Assembly (NCBI GenBank): GCA_014762645.1
Contig: JABURP010000027.1
Coordinates: 1 to 35,105, forward strand
Origin: Crocinitomicaceae bacterium
GTDB taxonomy: Bacteria; Bacteroidota; Bacteroidia; Flavobacteriales_D; Crocinitomicaceae
DNA length: 35,105 nucleotides
Reading direction: 5' to 3'
The notes beneath the pieces were generated by a model. The model was not told where the DNA came from, ran no database searches, and saw only the letters and a program-made list of their open reading frames with translations. Within the stretch, counting starts at the first letter, position 1. Every line of letters begins with the position of its first letter. The position numbers were made by a program, and so were the translations under genes. Below are positions 16,577 through 25,137 of the stretch, piece after piece.

Positions 16577-18658
16577 ATGAAGAAAATAAGTCTTGTAATA
16601 ATACTTGCTCTTGTAGCTGGATTGTCTTTTGGACAGGATGTTCCTTTTGACAAGAAGCTTTTTAAGGACCAAAAAGATGAGTTTAAGGATGCCTTGAAGC
16701 ATTACGAAAACGGGGATGATTATAGACACGGGTTTCCACCTGATTATATGAAAGCCGTTGCTGAATATCAACAGGCGTATAAATTCAACCCGAAAAGTGC
16801 AGATTTGAACTACGCTATCGGTATTTGCTACTTCAATTTTGATAAATACCAAATGAAAAAGTATTTTGAAGCAGCCTATAAACTCAAACCTACAGTTGCT
16901 CCGGATATACTCTATTACATTGCTATATCTTATCACATTGAAGGGGAATGGCAAAAAGCCATTGACCACTACAACAAGTTCGCTTCCAGTGTCAATAACA
17001 ACCCTGATATGCAGCCATTGAAGACGGATGCTTTCAAAAAAATTCAGGAATGTAAGAATGGAATGGAGTTGGAAAAAAATCCAGCACGTGTTTGGATCGA
17101 TAATGTTGGTGGAAAAGTAAATTCTAAATATCCGGATTATGCTCCTGTTATTTCTGCAGACGAAGCCGTGATGGTATTTACAGCAAGACGTCCGGATGCA
17201 GAAGATATGGCACCAGATGGAAGAGGATATTTTGAAGACCTCTATATTACAACTAAAGAAAATGGTGAGTGGACCAAGGCTAAAAACATGGGTAAACCCT
17301 TGAATGTTGAAGGACAACATGATGCCACCATTGGTATCTCTCCTGATGGTCACCAACTCTTTGTTTATAATGATAAAAAAGGGAACGGAGATATTTACAT
17401 TTCTTCTGATGAAGAAGGTTCCTGGTCAAAACCTGAGCAATTGGGTAAAAACATCAACACGGATTATCATGAGCCGGATGCTTCTCTTTCGTTTGACGGT
17501 AAAAGACTGTATTTCACGTCGAATAAACCTGGCGGATACGGTCAACATGATATTTATTATGCAGACTGGGATGAAGATAAAGAGAGATGGGGAGAAGCTA
17601 TCAATATTGGAGATGTTCTGAACACACCATATGAAGAACGATCGGTATTTATTCACCCTGATGGTGAAACTATGTATTTTGCTTCGACAGGGCACAATAC
17701 CATGGGTGGATATGATCTCTTTTATTCAAAACTGGTAGATGGGAAATGGCAAAAACCAGTTAACCTTGGACCTCCACTAAACACTCCGGACAATGACGTA
17801 CAACTGGTGGTTGCTGGTAACGGTAGATATGGTTACATGTCATCTTACCGTGAAGGAGGATTTGGAGAAAAAGATATTTACTTAATTACTTTTCTCGGCC
17901 CTGAAAAACTGCCAATGTTATCCAATGAAGATAACCTGATCGCATCCATTGCCAAGCCTGTTAAAGAAAAGATCAAAGAACCAGAATTAGTTAGTGAAGG
18001 TTCTAACATGGCCATCCTAACAGGAATTATTCGGGACGACAAAACTAAAGAACCTCTGAAAGCGCAGGTTGTGCTTGTTGACAATGAGAAGAATGAAGTG
18101 ATTGCCGAATTCCAATCAGATGCCAATACCGGAAAATATCTTGTATCTCTTCCAGGAGGGTCAAACTATGGTATCGCCGTAAAAAAAGACGGTTACCTCT
18201 TCCACTCAGAAAACTTCCAAATACCAGAAGCAAGTGGATTTAAGCAATATAAAAAAGATGTTGATCTCAAAAAAGTGGAAGTTGGACAGTCTATTGTGTT
18301 AAGGAACGTTTTCTTTGACTACGCCAAGTATTCACTGCGTGATGCTTCCATTAATGAGTTGGAACGATTGATTAAACTTCTAAATGACAATCCAACTATG
18401 CGTATTGAGATTTCTGGGCATACGGATACCAGAGGATCTGACCATGACAATCAGGTATTATCGCAGAACAGAGCGAAATCCGTAGTAGATTACCTGATTG
18501 CACACGGAATTGATAAATCACGACTGGAGTATGCAGGTTACGGTGAAAAGCAACCACTAATTCCTGACAGTGAGATTAATAAAATGAATTCTAAGACGGA
18601 AAAGGAAGATGCTCACCAGCAAAATAGACGGACGGAGTTCAAGATTTTAAGTATGTAA
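16577..18658 (+). CDS. PorE-like protein (TPR, PD40 propeller, CRD, OmpA domain), first copy
   Basis: 693 residues. Signal peptide 1-19. TPR-like helices span about 40-160, and a PD40/WD40-like propeller about 185-440 with repeated SPDG / SFDG / HPDG blades (ISPDGHQLFVYNDKKGNGDI, LSFDGKRLYFTSNKPGG). A carboxypeptidase-regulatory-like domain spans about 480-550, and an OmpA C-terminal domain about 573-693 with peptidoglycan-binding residues D617 (GHTDTRG) and R632 (NRAKSVVDYL). This domain order matches PorE of the type IX secretion system, which binds peptidoglycan and the PorP-PorK/N ring in Porphyromonas. Unlike the PorE lipoprotein, no lipobox Cys is visible here. It could be a paralogue serving a particular PorP/SprF rather than the core T9SS. 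Confidence 0.88.
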   Translation: MKKISLVIILALVAGLSFGQDVPFDKKLFKDQKDEFKDALKHYENGDDYRHGFPPDYMKAVAEYQQAYKFNPKSADLNYAIGICYFNFDKYQMKKYFEAAYKLKPTVAPDILYYIAISYHIEGEWQKAIDHYNKFASSVNNNPDMQPLKTDAFKKIQECKNGMELEKNPARVWIDNVGGKVNSKYPDYAPVISADEAVMVFTARRPDAEDMAPDGRGYFEDLYITTKENGEWTKAKNMGKPLNVEGQHDATIGISPDGHQLFVYNDKKGNGDIYISSDEEGSWSKPEQLGKNINTDYHEPDASLSFDGKRLYFTSNKPGGYGQHDIYYADWDEDKERWGEAINIGDVLNTPYEERSVFIHPDGETMYFASTGHNTMGGYDLFYSKLVDGKWQKPVNLGPPLNTPDNDVQLVVAGNGRYGYMSSYREGGFGEKDIYLITFLGPEKLPMLSNEDNLIASIAKPVKEKIKEPELVSEGSNMAILTGIIRDDKTKEPLKAQVVLVDNEKNEVIAEFQSDANTGKYLVSLPGGSNYGIAVKKDGYLFHSENFQIPEASGFKQYKKDVDLKKVEVGQSIVLRNVFFDYAKYSLRDASINELERLIKLLNDNPTMRIEISGHTDTRGSDHDNQVLSQNRAKSVVDYLIAHGIDKSRLEYAGYGEKQPLIPDSEINKMNSKTEKEDAHQQNRRTEFKILSM

Positions 18659-18723
18659 ATCGAAAACCGGGAATCTCACTTCATTTTATTGAGCGATTCT
18701 AATCACACACTTATCGCCTAAAA

Positions 18724-18756
18724 TTGTCGTTTTATGCGGGAAAAATTATAAATTCG
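18724..18756 (+). promoter_or_regulatory. Candidate promoter for the second TPR/PorE-like module
   Basis: TTG (18724-18726), 22 bases, then TAAATTCG (18749-18756), one mismatch from TAnnTTTG. It would give a leader of about 15 bases for the ATG at 18776. It lies in the 117-base gap after the first module, the only sizeable break in the cluster. Confidence 0.35.
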
Positions 18757-18775
18757 CGTAAATATACCAGAGCGA

Positions 18776-19810
18776 ATGACAAGGCTTTTAGTAATTATAC
18801 TGTTCATACCATTTTTTGCCAGTGCTCAACCTAAGTACAATAGCGAATCCAGAAAACTATTCAACAGGGCCACTAAAGAGTACAATGATGGGAAAATCAC
18901 GTTGGCATTAGGGTTATTTGAAGAGTGTGTTGCTGCAGATGCAAGGCACGCAGAAGCCTATTTAAATATTTCGACCATTCTTTACGATCGCAACCAAATG
19001 GGGGATGCGCTAAAAAATGCCCAAAAAGCATATTCAAATAATAAATTTAACCCTGCCATCTACGCGCAACTCGGAAAATGCTACTATCAGGCCATGTTGT
19101 ATGATAGTTCGGCTTATTTTCTGGAAAAAGCGGTTGAAATGGGTCACGACAATCAATTTGTTTACATCTACGCAGGTAAATCGTATTATGAGATGACGGA
19201 TTACGCAAAAGCCATATCCTATTTTGACAAAGCAATTGCAGCGAATGCTAATAATCCGGTGAGCTACAATTCTCGCGGTAAATCCTATTTTATGCGTGGT
19301 GAGTATGACAAAGCCGAAGCAGATTTTGAAAAAGCGCTTGAACTGAACCCTCAATCTGTTGGGTTGTACTCCAATCTCGCTAACTGTGAGTTAGAAAATG
19401 ATAAACCGGATGAGGCTCTTGAACATATTAAAGCAGGAATGGAAATAGCGGATGATGACGGTAAATCCAGATTATTGTTATTACTGGGCAATTATTACCA
19501 CAAGATTGGAAACCTGGAGCTTGCTATGGAAAACTTTAATAAGGCCTATGATTTAGATAGAAACAACGCTCAAATTCTAAACAACCAGGCAGCTGTTTAC
19601 CTGGATCAGGATAATTACGAAGCTGCAATAGAAAGATGTAACCTTGCTTTGGAGATTAATCCTGAAATGATGGAAGCGTATTTTAACAGAGGAATTGCTA
19701 ATGAGATGTTGAGAAAGGTAGAAGATGCCTGTTCAGACTGGGAGCAAGCTTTTATACTTGGTTCCGAGCAAGCTGAAATTTATCTCAACAGTGCTACTTG
19801 CAATGAATAA
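18776..19810 (+). CDS. Secreted TPR-repeat protein, second copy of the module
   Basis: 344 residues. Signal peptide MTRLLVIILFIPFFASAQ, then TPR units to about residue 320 (AYLNISTILYDRNQMGDALK, SYNSRGKSYFMRGEYDKAEA, NNQAAVYLDQDNYEAAIERC). The end EDACSDWEQAFILGSEQAEI aligns with the end of the 366-residue copy, so the two are paralogues. Internal repeats are more diverged than in the first copy. It is translationally close to the second PorE-like gene. It probably acts in the periplasm as a partner of that protein, which is inference from paired gene order seen twice. Confidence 0.85.
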   Translation: MTRLLVIILFIPFFASAQPKYNSESRKLFNRATKEYNDGKITLALGLFEECVAADARHAEAYLNISTILYDRNQMGDALKNAQKAYSNNKFNPAIYAQLGKCYYQAMLYDSSAYFLEKAVEMGHDNQFVYIYAGKSYYEMTDYAKAISYFDKAIAANANNPVSYNSRGKSYFMRGEYDKAEADFEKALELNPQSVGLYSNLANCELENDKPDEALEHIKAGMEIADDDGKSRLLLLLGNYYHKIGNLELAMENFNKAYDLDRNNAQILNNQAAVYLDQDNYEAAIERCNLALEINPEMMEAYFNRGIANEMLRKVEDACSDWEQAFILGSEQAEIYLNSATCNE

Positions 19811-19814
19811 GGAA

Positions 19815-22052
19815 ATGAATAAATTACTTACATTATTGTTTTTACTGTTGTCTGGGCTATCCTTTGGACAGGAAGAAGACGTGCCTTTTGATAAACGTCT
19901 TTTCCCAAACCAAAAGGAAGCGTTTATGGATGCCGTGAAAGAAATCAAAGAAGGGGACTACCACTTTTTTGACGGAACCAGTAGTGATTTAACATTGGCG
20001 TTACGACATTACCTTTATGCCCAGGATTTTAACCCCTATTCCTCTGTACTGAACTTCAAAATTGGTGTTTGCTATCTTAATTCTAATCACAAATTCAATG
20101 CGCTAGAGCATTTGAAATTTGCATATAAGGTAAACCCTGATGTAGACGAGAATATAAAATTTTATCTTGCCCAGGCACACCAGTTAGCTGGTGAGTTTGA
20201 TACGGCTATTTATTATTACCAGGAGTTTAAAGACCAAATCAATCCTAATGATCAAGGACAACGGGCCTTTATCAATAAAAAAATTCAGGAATGCAGAACT
20301 GGCCAGGAGTTGAAAGAATCACCAATACGAGTATGGATCGATAACCTGGGAGATAGCATTAATACAGAATATCCGGAGTTTTCACCTGTTATATCAGCAG
20401 ATAACCGTGTACTATTTTTTACAGGTCGGAGACCGGATTCTGAAGGTGGGAAGAAAGATCAGACGGGCTTCCATTATGAAGATGTTTATGTCTCCAAACG
20501 AGAGTACGGTGGTGATTGGCAAACCTCTGAAAATATTGGTGATCCTGTAAACACAGAATCACATGATGCTACAGTTGGTCTTTCCCCAGACGGTAAATCA
20601 CTGCTAACCTATAAAGGAATCAACAGTAAAAATGGGGATATTTTCATAACCAAGGAATTGGAAGATGGTACCTGGGCCGAACCCGTATCCATTGGGGACA
20701 ATATAAACACCAAATACCACGAATCCTCGGCGTCGCTCTCATTTGATGAAAAGACCTTATTCTTTGTATCGGATCAACCTGGAGGATTTGGTCAGCATGA
20801 TATCTACGTTTCTTACTGGGATGAAGAAAAATCAGAATGGGGGAAACCATACAACCTGGGACCTACTATTAATACAGAATTTGAAGAAAAAGGTGTATTC
20901 TTCCACCCGGATAATAAAACACTTTATTTCTCTTCTAACGGACACAACAACATGGGTGGGTTGGACATCTTCAAAACAGAATTTAACAGTGAAACAGGTG
21001 AATGGTCCGAGCCAGAGAACATTGGGTATCCTATCAACACACCAGATGATGATATCTATTTTGTGGTAACAGGTAACGAGCGATATGCTTACTACTCTTC
21101 TTTCCGTGAAGATGGTTTTGGTGAAAAGGATATCTATCAGATCACTTTCCTTGGTGAACGTAAAAACTCACTTTTGGCAGATGCTGATTTAATGGATACT
21201 GAATTTTTGGAAGAAGAATCTTCGGACTTGGCTACATCTGATGGAACCAGTCATACGGATAATAACACTGACAATAACCAGAATAACAATCAGAATAATA
21301 CTGATAACAATCAGAATAACACTGATAATAACAATCAGAATAACACCGACAACAATCAGAATAATACTGATAACAACCAGAACAATAATACGGAAGACAA
21401 GAACCGTAACATGATCATCAAAGGTCATGTGAAAGACTGCAAGACATCCAGTGGTATTCAGGCAAATATTGTAATGGTAAATAATGAAACAGGTGCCAGA
21501 AGGGAAATCACATCAAATCCTGATGGGTCTTATGAAGTTATTGTAGAAGCTGGAGAAAGTTATGCGTTTACAGTAAGTAGTCCGAGCTATAATATCGATT
21601 CCAAGTCTATTTCAACGACACGTAAAGATAAGAACACGGAACGTGTCGTGAACTTCGAATTATGCCCTCCATCTCAGGGAAGTACGTTTACCTTAAGAAA
21701 TATCTACTTTGATTTTGATAAATATGGTTTAAGGGATAAATCCGTTGCTGATCTGAATTTATTAGCGCAGGTTATGAAAGAAAATCCTAATATGATTATT
21801 GAATTAGGTGGGCATACAGACACACGTGGCTCTTCTGAGTACAATGAAATTCTATCCTTGAACCGTGCTAAAGTTGCCAAAGAGTACCTAGTAAAAAAAG
21901 GAATTGATCCTAAACGAATTTATGTACGGGGTTATGGTGAAAAAGAACCGGAAATCCCGGATTCGGAAATTGCCAAGCTTCAGGGCCGTAAAGCTAAGAA
22001 TGATGCACACCAGCAAAATAGACGAACGGTGGTTACCATTATTCGCAACTAA
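19815..22052 (+). CDS. PorE-like protein (TPR, PD40 propeller, CRD, OmpA domain), second copy with Asn-rich linker
   Basis: 745 residues from ATG 19815. An ATG at 19803 would overlap the TPR stop and only lengthen the signal peptide. Signal peptide MNKLLTLLFLLLSGLSFGQ. The domains match the first copy: TPR-like region, PD40 propeller (LSPDGKSLLTYKGINSKNGD, LSFDEKTLFFVSDQPGGFGQ), regulatory-like domain (IKGHVKDCKTSSGIQANIVM) and OmpA domain (IYFDFDKYGLRDKSVADLNL, GGHTDTRGSSEYNE, LSLNRAKVAKEYL). The difference is a linker of about 45 residues made almost only of Asn, Asp, Gln and Thr between propeller and regulatory-like domain (bases 21258-21392). It should tether an outer-membrane or T9SS assembly to peptidoglycan. 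A terminator follows at 22080-22111. Confidence 0.88.
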   Translation: MNKLLTLLFLLLSGLSFGQEEDVPFDKRLFPNQKEAFMDAVKEIKEGDYHFFDGTSSDLTLALRHYLYAQDFNPYSSVLNFKIGVCYLNSNHKFNALEHLKFAYKVNPDVDENIKFYLAQAHQLAGEFDTAIYYYQEFKDQINPNDQGQRAFINKKIQECRTGQELKESPIRVWIDNLGDSINTEYPEFSPVISADNRVLFFTGRRPDSEGGKKDQTGFHYEDVYVSKREYGGDWQTSENIGDPVNTESHDATVGLSPDGKSLLTYKGINSKNGDIFITKELEDGTWAEPVSIGDNINTKYHESSASLSFDEKTLFFVSDQPGGFGQHDIYVSYWDEEKSEWGKPYNLGPTINTEFEEKGVFFHPDNKTLYFSSNGHNNMGGLDIFKTEFNSETGEWSEPENIGYPINTPDDDIYFVVTGNERYAYYSSFREDGFGEKDIYQITFLGERKNSLLADADLMDTEFLEEESSDLATSDGTSHTDNNTDNNQNNNQNNTDNNQNNTDNNNQNNTDNNQNNTDNNQNNNTEDKNRNMIIKGHVKDCKTSSGIQANIVMVNNETGARREITSNPDGSYEVIVEAGESYAFTVSSPSYNIDSKSISTTRKDKNTERVVNFELCPPSQGSTFTLRNIYFDFDKYGLRDKSVADLNLLAQVMKENPNMIIELGGHTDTRGSSEYNEILSLNRAKVAKEYLVKKGIDPKRIYVRGYGEKEPEIPDSEIAKLQGRKAKNDAHQQNRRTVVTIIRN
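21258..21392 (+). repeat. Degenerate 21-bp repeat coding an Asn/Gln/Thr/Asp linker
   Basis: In-frame degenerate units of about 21 bases encode NNQNNTD-type heptads inside the second PorE-like gene. The units are built from AAC/AAT, CAG, ACT and GAT codons. Copy number could change by slippage in steps that keep the frame. The first PorE-like gene has no counterpart. Confidence 0.8.
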
Positions 22053-22079
22053 GTGTAACGCATAACTAATAATATTTCT

Positions 22080-22111
22080 GGTCTCTGCTTTAAAGTTTGG
22101 GACCTTTTTTT
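22080..22111 (+). terminator. Rho-independent terminator after the second PorE-like gene
   Basis: GGTCTC (22080-22085) pairs with GGGACC (22099-22104, one G-U pair) around a 13-base loop, followed by seven T. It lies 28 bases after the PorE-like stop and ends 10 bases before the GH3 start. Confidence 0.65.
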
Positions 22112-22121
22112 ATTGATAGAC

Positions 22122-23204
22122 ATGAGAATAATAATCCTTATATCCTTTGTTTTACTTACTCCCCTGTCCTTTGGACAACAATATGAATTAACTGACTTCT
22201 TTACCTATGATGCTCGTTTAGAGCAAAAAGTAGACAGTGTTTTTGAAACACTAAACGACTCGAGTAGAGTAGGTCAAATGATTATCCCTGCCGCAGGTAG
22301 ATTAGGGAAATCACAAGAACACCTGAATAGCCTCATTAAGAGGAATTATATTGGAGGAATTCTTTTGCTCAACGGAACCAAGGAAGGGTTTACTACAATG
22401 GTAAAGGATTTCAACACACTCAATAAGGAACATAATGGATTGCCCATGCTATATTCTGCAGATGCAGAACCTAGTTTGATTGGTTATAAAATTAAAAATT
22501 GTAGCCCGGTAAAAAAGGCCAACTTGATGGTATCTCGTGAAGAAGTAAGAAAGTTTGCCTTATCTATATGCAACGATTTGAAAGATATCGGCATTAATTA
22601 CAACTACGCTCCTGTAGTAGATATGTCTCCGAATGAAGTAATTTCTTATCGGGCATTTGGAAATGATCCGGATACAGCTCAGGTGTGGTCAAAAGTCTTT
22701 ATTGAAGAAACCCAAAAACAAGGAATTGTAGCAACTGCCAAGCATTTTCCCGGACATGGTTACGTAATTGGAGACACCCATAAAAAATTGGTATATATCG
22801 ACGGTGAAATGAAAGAAGTAAAGAACTACATACCTTTAATCAATGCGGGTGTTTTATCAATTATGGTTGCACATATTGCCGTTAAAAATAACCCTGAATA
22901 CAACACCAATGACCTGCCGTCATCCGTGTCTAAAAAGATTGTGACTGATTTGCTAAAAAATGAAATGAATTTTAAGGGGCTGGTTGTGACGGATGCTATG
23001 AACATGGGCGGTGTAGCATCTATACCGGATTGTGAATTAAAAGCTGCTCAGGCCGGTTGTGATTTAATTTTAATGCCGGTAGATGAAGTTAAAGCATTAA
23101 ATGATATTCATGCTGAAACGGTGAAAGACCCGCAGTTCAAGCAGCAAGTGTACGCTTCCGTTCGAAAAATCATCCGCTTAAAGATTTGTTTAGGGTTGAT
23201 TTAA
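22122..23204 (+). CDS. Glycoside hydrolase family 3, beta-N-acetylglucosaminidase-like (NagZ type)
   Basis: 360 residues from ATG 22122. A TTG at 22113 is in frame but overlaps nothing useful, and the ATG gives a clean signal peptide MRIIILISFVLLTPLSFGQQ. It is a single-domain GH3 enzyme. The acid/base loop and substrate motif KHFPGHGYVIGDTH carries the Asp-His dyad typical of NagZ-like enzymes. GLVVTDAMNMGGV carries the nucleophile Asp. The expected role is removal of N-acetylglucosamine from peptidoglycan fragments or other glycans in the periplasm or at the surface. Its position after two peptidoglycan-binding PorE-like genes fits an envelope role, but a terminator separates them. The stop shares TTAA with the convergent lipoprotein gene. 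Confidence 0.9.
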   Translation: MRIIILISFVLLTPLSFGQQYELTDFFTYDARLEQKVDSVFETLNDSSRVGQMIIPAAGRLGKSQEHLNSLIKRNYIGGILLLNGTKEGFTTMVKDFNTLNKEHNGLPMLYSADAEPSLIGYKIKNCSPVKKANLMVSREEVRKFALSICNDLKDIGINYNYAPVVDMSPNEVISYRAFGNDPDTAQVWSKVFIEETQKQGIVATAKHFPGHGYVIGDTHKKLVYIDGEMKEVKNYIPLINAGVLSIMVAHIAVKNNPEYNTNDLPSSVSKKIVTDLLKNEMNFKGLVVTDAMNMGGVASIPDCELKAAQAGCDLILMPVDEVKALNDIHAETVKDPQFKQQVYASVRKIIRLKICLGLI

Positions 23205-23776
23205 TGATATTTAAGATCAAATCTTCCCTGAGTTACCTTAACCGATAAACCTGTTGTATCCAGGTGCAGTGTATCATTAAATACAACACTATCAACCTGT
23301 GTTAAAGTAAATGCGAAAATTCCGGAAATGATCTTTTTGCTCGTGTTGTGATAAGTAACATCACAATAATATGAAGAATCACCATCCTGAAAATAATATG
23401 AGCTTGGATTAAGTGGGTTATAATATTCGACATCTGAAAAGTCTACATTTTCAGAAACTGGATCTAGTTGAAAAGTCATTTTTAAGTCATGATTTTCCAA
23501 CGAACCATAAAAACCTGCCAAATTATTGGGATCTGAATCTATTATTATTAGCTCATTATTTGTTACGTAACAACTATCTCCATGATCACGCCATGTTTTG
23601 GCTATATAACCGTTATTGCTATTGGATTGATAATTCAGCGGAAATTCTACATAATAGCCAATAGTGTTGAGTCCCTCATGTGTTTTTGCCGGAAGTGGTC
23701 CTTTCTCCTCTTCACATGACATGAGCAAAAAGGTCAAACTAATGAATAACCTCCATTTTAAGGTCAAATCTTCCAT
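23201..23776 (-). CDS. Small lipoprotein, paralogue of its upstream neighbour
   Basis: 191 residues. The signal WRLFISLTFLLMSC contains the lipobox, followed by EEEKGPLPAKTHEGLNTIGY. The C-terminus VKVTQGRFDLKY matches that of the upstream lipoprotein (IRDGRFDLK), and both have an SG.F(E/A)F-like strand about 45 residues before it. The pattern 'PxxTxxGxNTFGxxV ... GRFDxxY' is common in small Bacteroidota lipoproteins annotated as DUF6252-like; no function is known. The start at 23776 overlaps the upstream gene by 38 bases. A TTG at 23767 is the only alternative before the signal peptide. The conserved Cys of the TFGC motif is replaced by Tyr here. Confidence 0.8.
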   Translation of the reverse strand: MEDLTLKWRLFISLTFLLMSCEEEKGPLPAKTHEGLNTIGYYVEFPLNYQSNSNNGYIAKTWRDHGDSCYVTNNELIIIDSDPNNLAGFYGSLENHDLKMTFQLDPVSENVDFSDVEYYNPLNPSSYYFQDGDSSYYCDVTYHNTSKKIISGIFAFTLTQVDSVVFNDTLHLDTTGLSVKVTQGRFDLKYH

Positions 23777-24224
23777 CTCTAATCTTTATTTTTTTATTTA
23801 ACACATTCGAAAAAACGTCTAGCTCAAACTTGCCTGACACTACCTCTTCATCAGTATCTAAACGAGTTATCTCCAGATAATTGAGCTCGCCTCCTTTCAC
23901 TCCGTATGGATATCTATAAATAAACTCTTCGCCGGTACTATCAAAAGCATAAATACCTTCTGTATAAAGTCCGTTATAAACAAACATTCGGAAATAGCGA
24001 CCCTGAAAATCATTTGATAGATTTAGATAACCATCTGTTTCATTGTACACTACCGCAGGTTGCTTCCGTGCGATATACGTTTGATCATCTATATAACATC
24101 CGAAAATACCTCTTCCTCTTTGTGTCTCATTTGGTAGCCTTTTGTTACCAGCTTTAATCTTTTCTTTTCTACACGATAAAAGGGCAATAAGGATTAGACA
24201 AAGTATTGGGTAAATGAATTTCAT
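23739..24224 (-). CDS. Small lipoprotein with TFGC/GRFD-type domain
   Basis: 161 residues from ATG 24222-24224, giving the signal MKFIYPILCLILIALLSC with lipobox LLSC. An ATG nine codons earlier would spoil the short n-region. The mature part has ETQRGRGIFGCYIDDQTYIA near its start and ends with KIRDGRFDLK plus a short MEVIH tail. This is the same architecture as the downstream gene, so the pair is a tandem duplication that has diverged widely. It probably sits in the outer membrane, facing the periplasm or surface. Function unknown. The upstream 90-base gap holds the terminator of the aldolase gene. Confidence 0.82.
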   Translation of the reverse strand: MKFIYPILCLILIALLSCRKEKIKAGNKRLPNETQRGRGIFGCYIDDQTYIARKQPAVVYNETDGYLNLSNDFQGRYFRMFVYNGLYTEGIYAFDSTGEEFIYRYPYGVKGGELNYLEITRLDTDEEVVSGKFELDVFSNVLNKKIKIRDGRFDLKMEVIH

Positions 24225-24262
24225 ACTCTTTAATACGGAGCAGAAATTCAATTGGTTGGAAA

Positions 24263-24290
24263 TAAAAAACCACTCTGTAGAAGAGCGGTT
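24263..24290 (-). terminator. Rho-independent terminator of the aldolase gene
   Basis: On the minus strand AACCGCTCT (24290-24282) and AGAGTGGTT (24276-24268) form a stem with one internal mismatch and a 5-base loop, followed by a T-rich run. It lies 24 bases after the aldolase stop. Confidence 0.7.
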
Positions 24291-24314
24291 TAGAGTATGT
24301 CGGTAAGCCTTTAA

Positions 24315-24971
24315 CTAACCATTCCCTTTGGCATAATCTGCCAGGAACTTCTCAAGACCTATATCTGTTAATGGGTGTTTCAACAAGCCCGTAATAGAAC
24401 TTAAAGGTCCAGTCATTACGTCTGCTCCAACTCTTGCACACTCAATTACATGCATAGTGTGTCGAATAGAGGCCGCCAGTATTTGAGTTTCGAACATATA
24501 ATTATCGTAAATGGTTCGAATATCTGCTATCAATTCCAGTCCATCTGAAGAAATATCATCCAAGCGCCCAACAAATGGTGATAAATACGTAGCTCCTGCC
24601 TTTGCAGCCAAAATAGCTTGCCCGGGACTAAAAACAAGCGTACAGTTTGTTTTGATCCCTTTATCTGAAAAATACTTAATGGCTTTAATCCCATCTTTGA
24701 TCATTGGAACTTTAACCACAATATTATCATGAAGTGATGCCAGGTACTCTCCTTCTTTAACAATTCCTTCAAAATCTGTGGCAATAACTTCCGCACTAAC
24801 ATGTCCATCAACAATATTGCAGATGTCTACGTAATGCTGGATGATGTTGTCTTGCCCTGTAATTCCTTCTTTTGCCATCAAAGAAGGGTTTGTAGTTACC
24901 CCGTCCAGAATACCAAGATCATTGGCTTCTTTGATTTCGTCAAGGTTTGCTGTATCAATAAAAAATTTCAT
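24315..24971 (-). CDS. fsa: Fructose-6-phosphate aldolase / transaldolase (TalC-FSA subfamily)
   Basis: 218 residues from ATG 24969-24971, the normal length of the short transaldolase subfamily, and the start [20 protein letters not shown] is canonical. A start 16 codons earlier would add an unlikely basic extension and cover the promoter region. The Schiff-base lysine is K87 in NIVVKVPM. Other signatures are [36 protein letters not shown] and [11 protein letters not shown]. It acts in the non-oxidative pentose phosphate pathway or as a fructose-6-phosphate aldolase. Sequence alone does not separate the two activities. It is transcribed alone, with its own promoter box and terminator. Confidence 0.94.
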   Translation of the reverse strand: MKFFIDTANLDEIKEANDLGILDGVTTNPSLMAKEGITGQDNIIQHYVDICNIVDGHVSAEVIATDFEGIVKEGEYLASLHDNIVVKVPMIKDGIKAIKYFSDKGIKTNCTLVFSPGQAILAAKAGATYLSPFVGRLDDISSDGLELIADIRTIYDNYMFETQILAASIRHTMHVIECARVGADVMTGPLSSITGLLKHPLTDIGLEKFLADYAKGNG

Positions 24972-24993
24972 AGCGCTCTTTCTAAATTCTTTA

Positions 24994-25001
24994 CAAATAT
25001 A
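24994..25001 (-). promoter_or_regulatory. TAnnTTTG box upstream of the aldolase gene
   Basis: Minus-strand TATATTTG, 22 bases before the ATG at 24971. A TTTG at 25020-25017 is 15 bases upstream of the box, slightly short for a -33 element. Confidence 0.5.
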
Positions 25002-25137
25002 GCGTGATAGCAGCTTCAAATAGAAAATGTTATTAACAAATCTGTCAAATTATCCTACTCAAAATGATTACTCTATTCACTTGATGTCACAGCAATAAAC
25101 TTTAAGTAAAATGACCGGTATACATGTCAGCCACATG

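Noticed and set aside
16544-17356. 270-residue open frame opposite the first PorE-like gene
   Set aside because: It is antisense to a well-supported domain-rich gene and gives a low-complexity Ile/Phe-rich product with no domain.
18665-18705. Inverted repeat GAATC...GATTC as terminator after the first PorE-like gene
   Set aside because: The stem is short and interrupted and no T-run follows.
21189-21428. Antisense frame encoding an Ile/Val-rich hydrophobic protein
   Set aside because: It is the complement of the Asn-rich linker codons; the hydrophobicity is a by-product of the AAC/AAT repeats.
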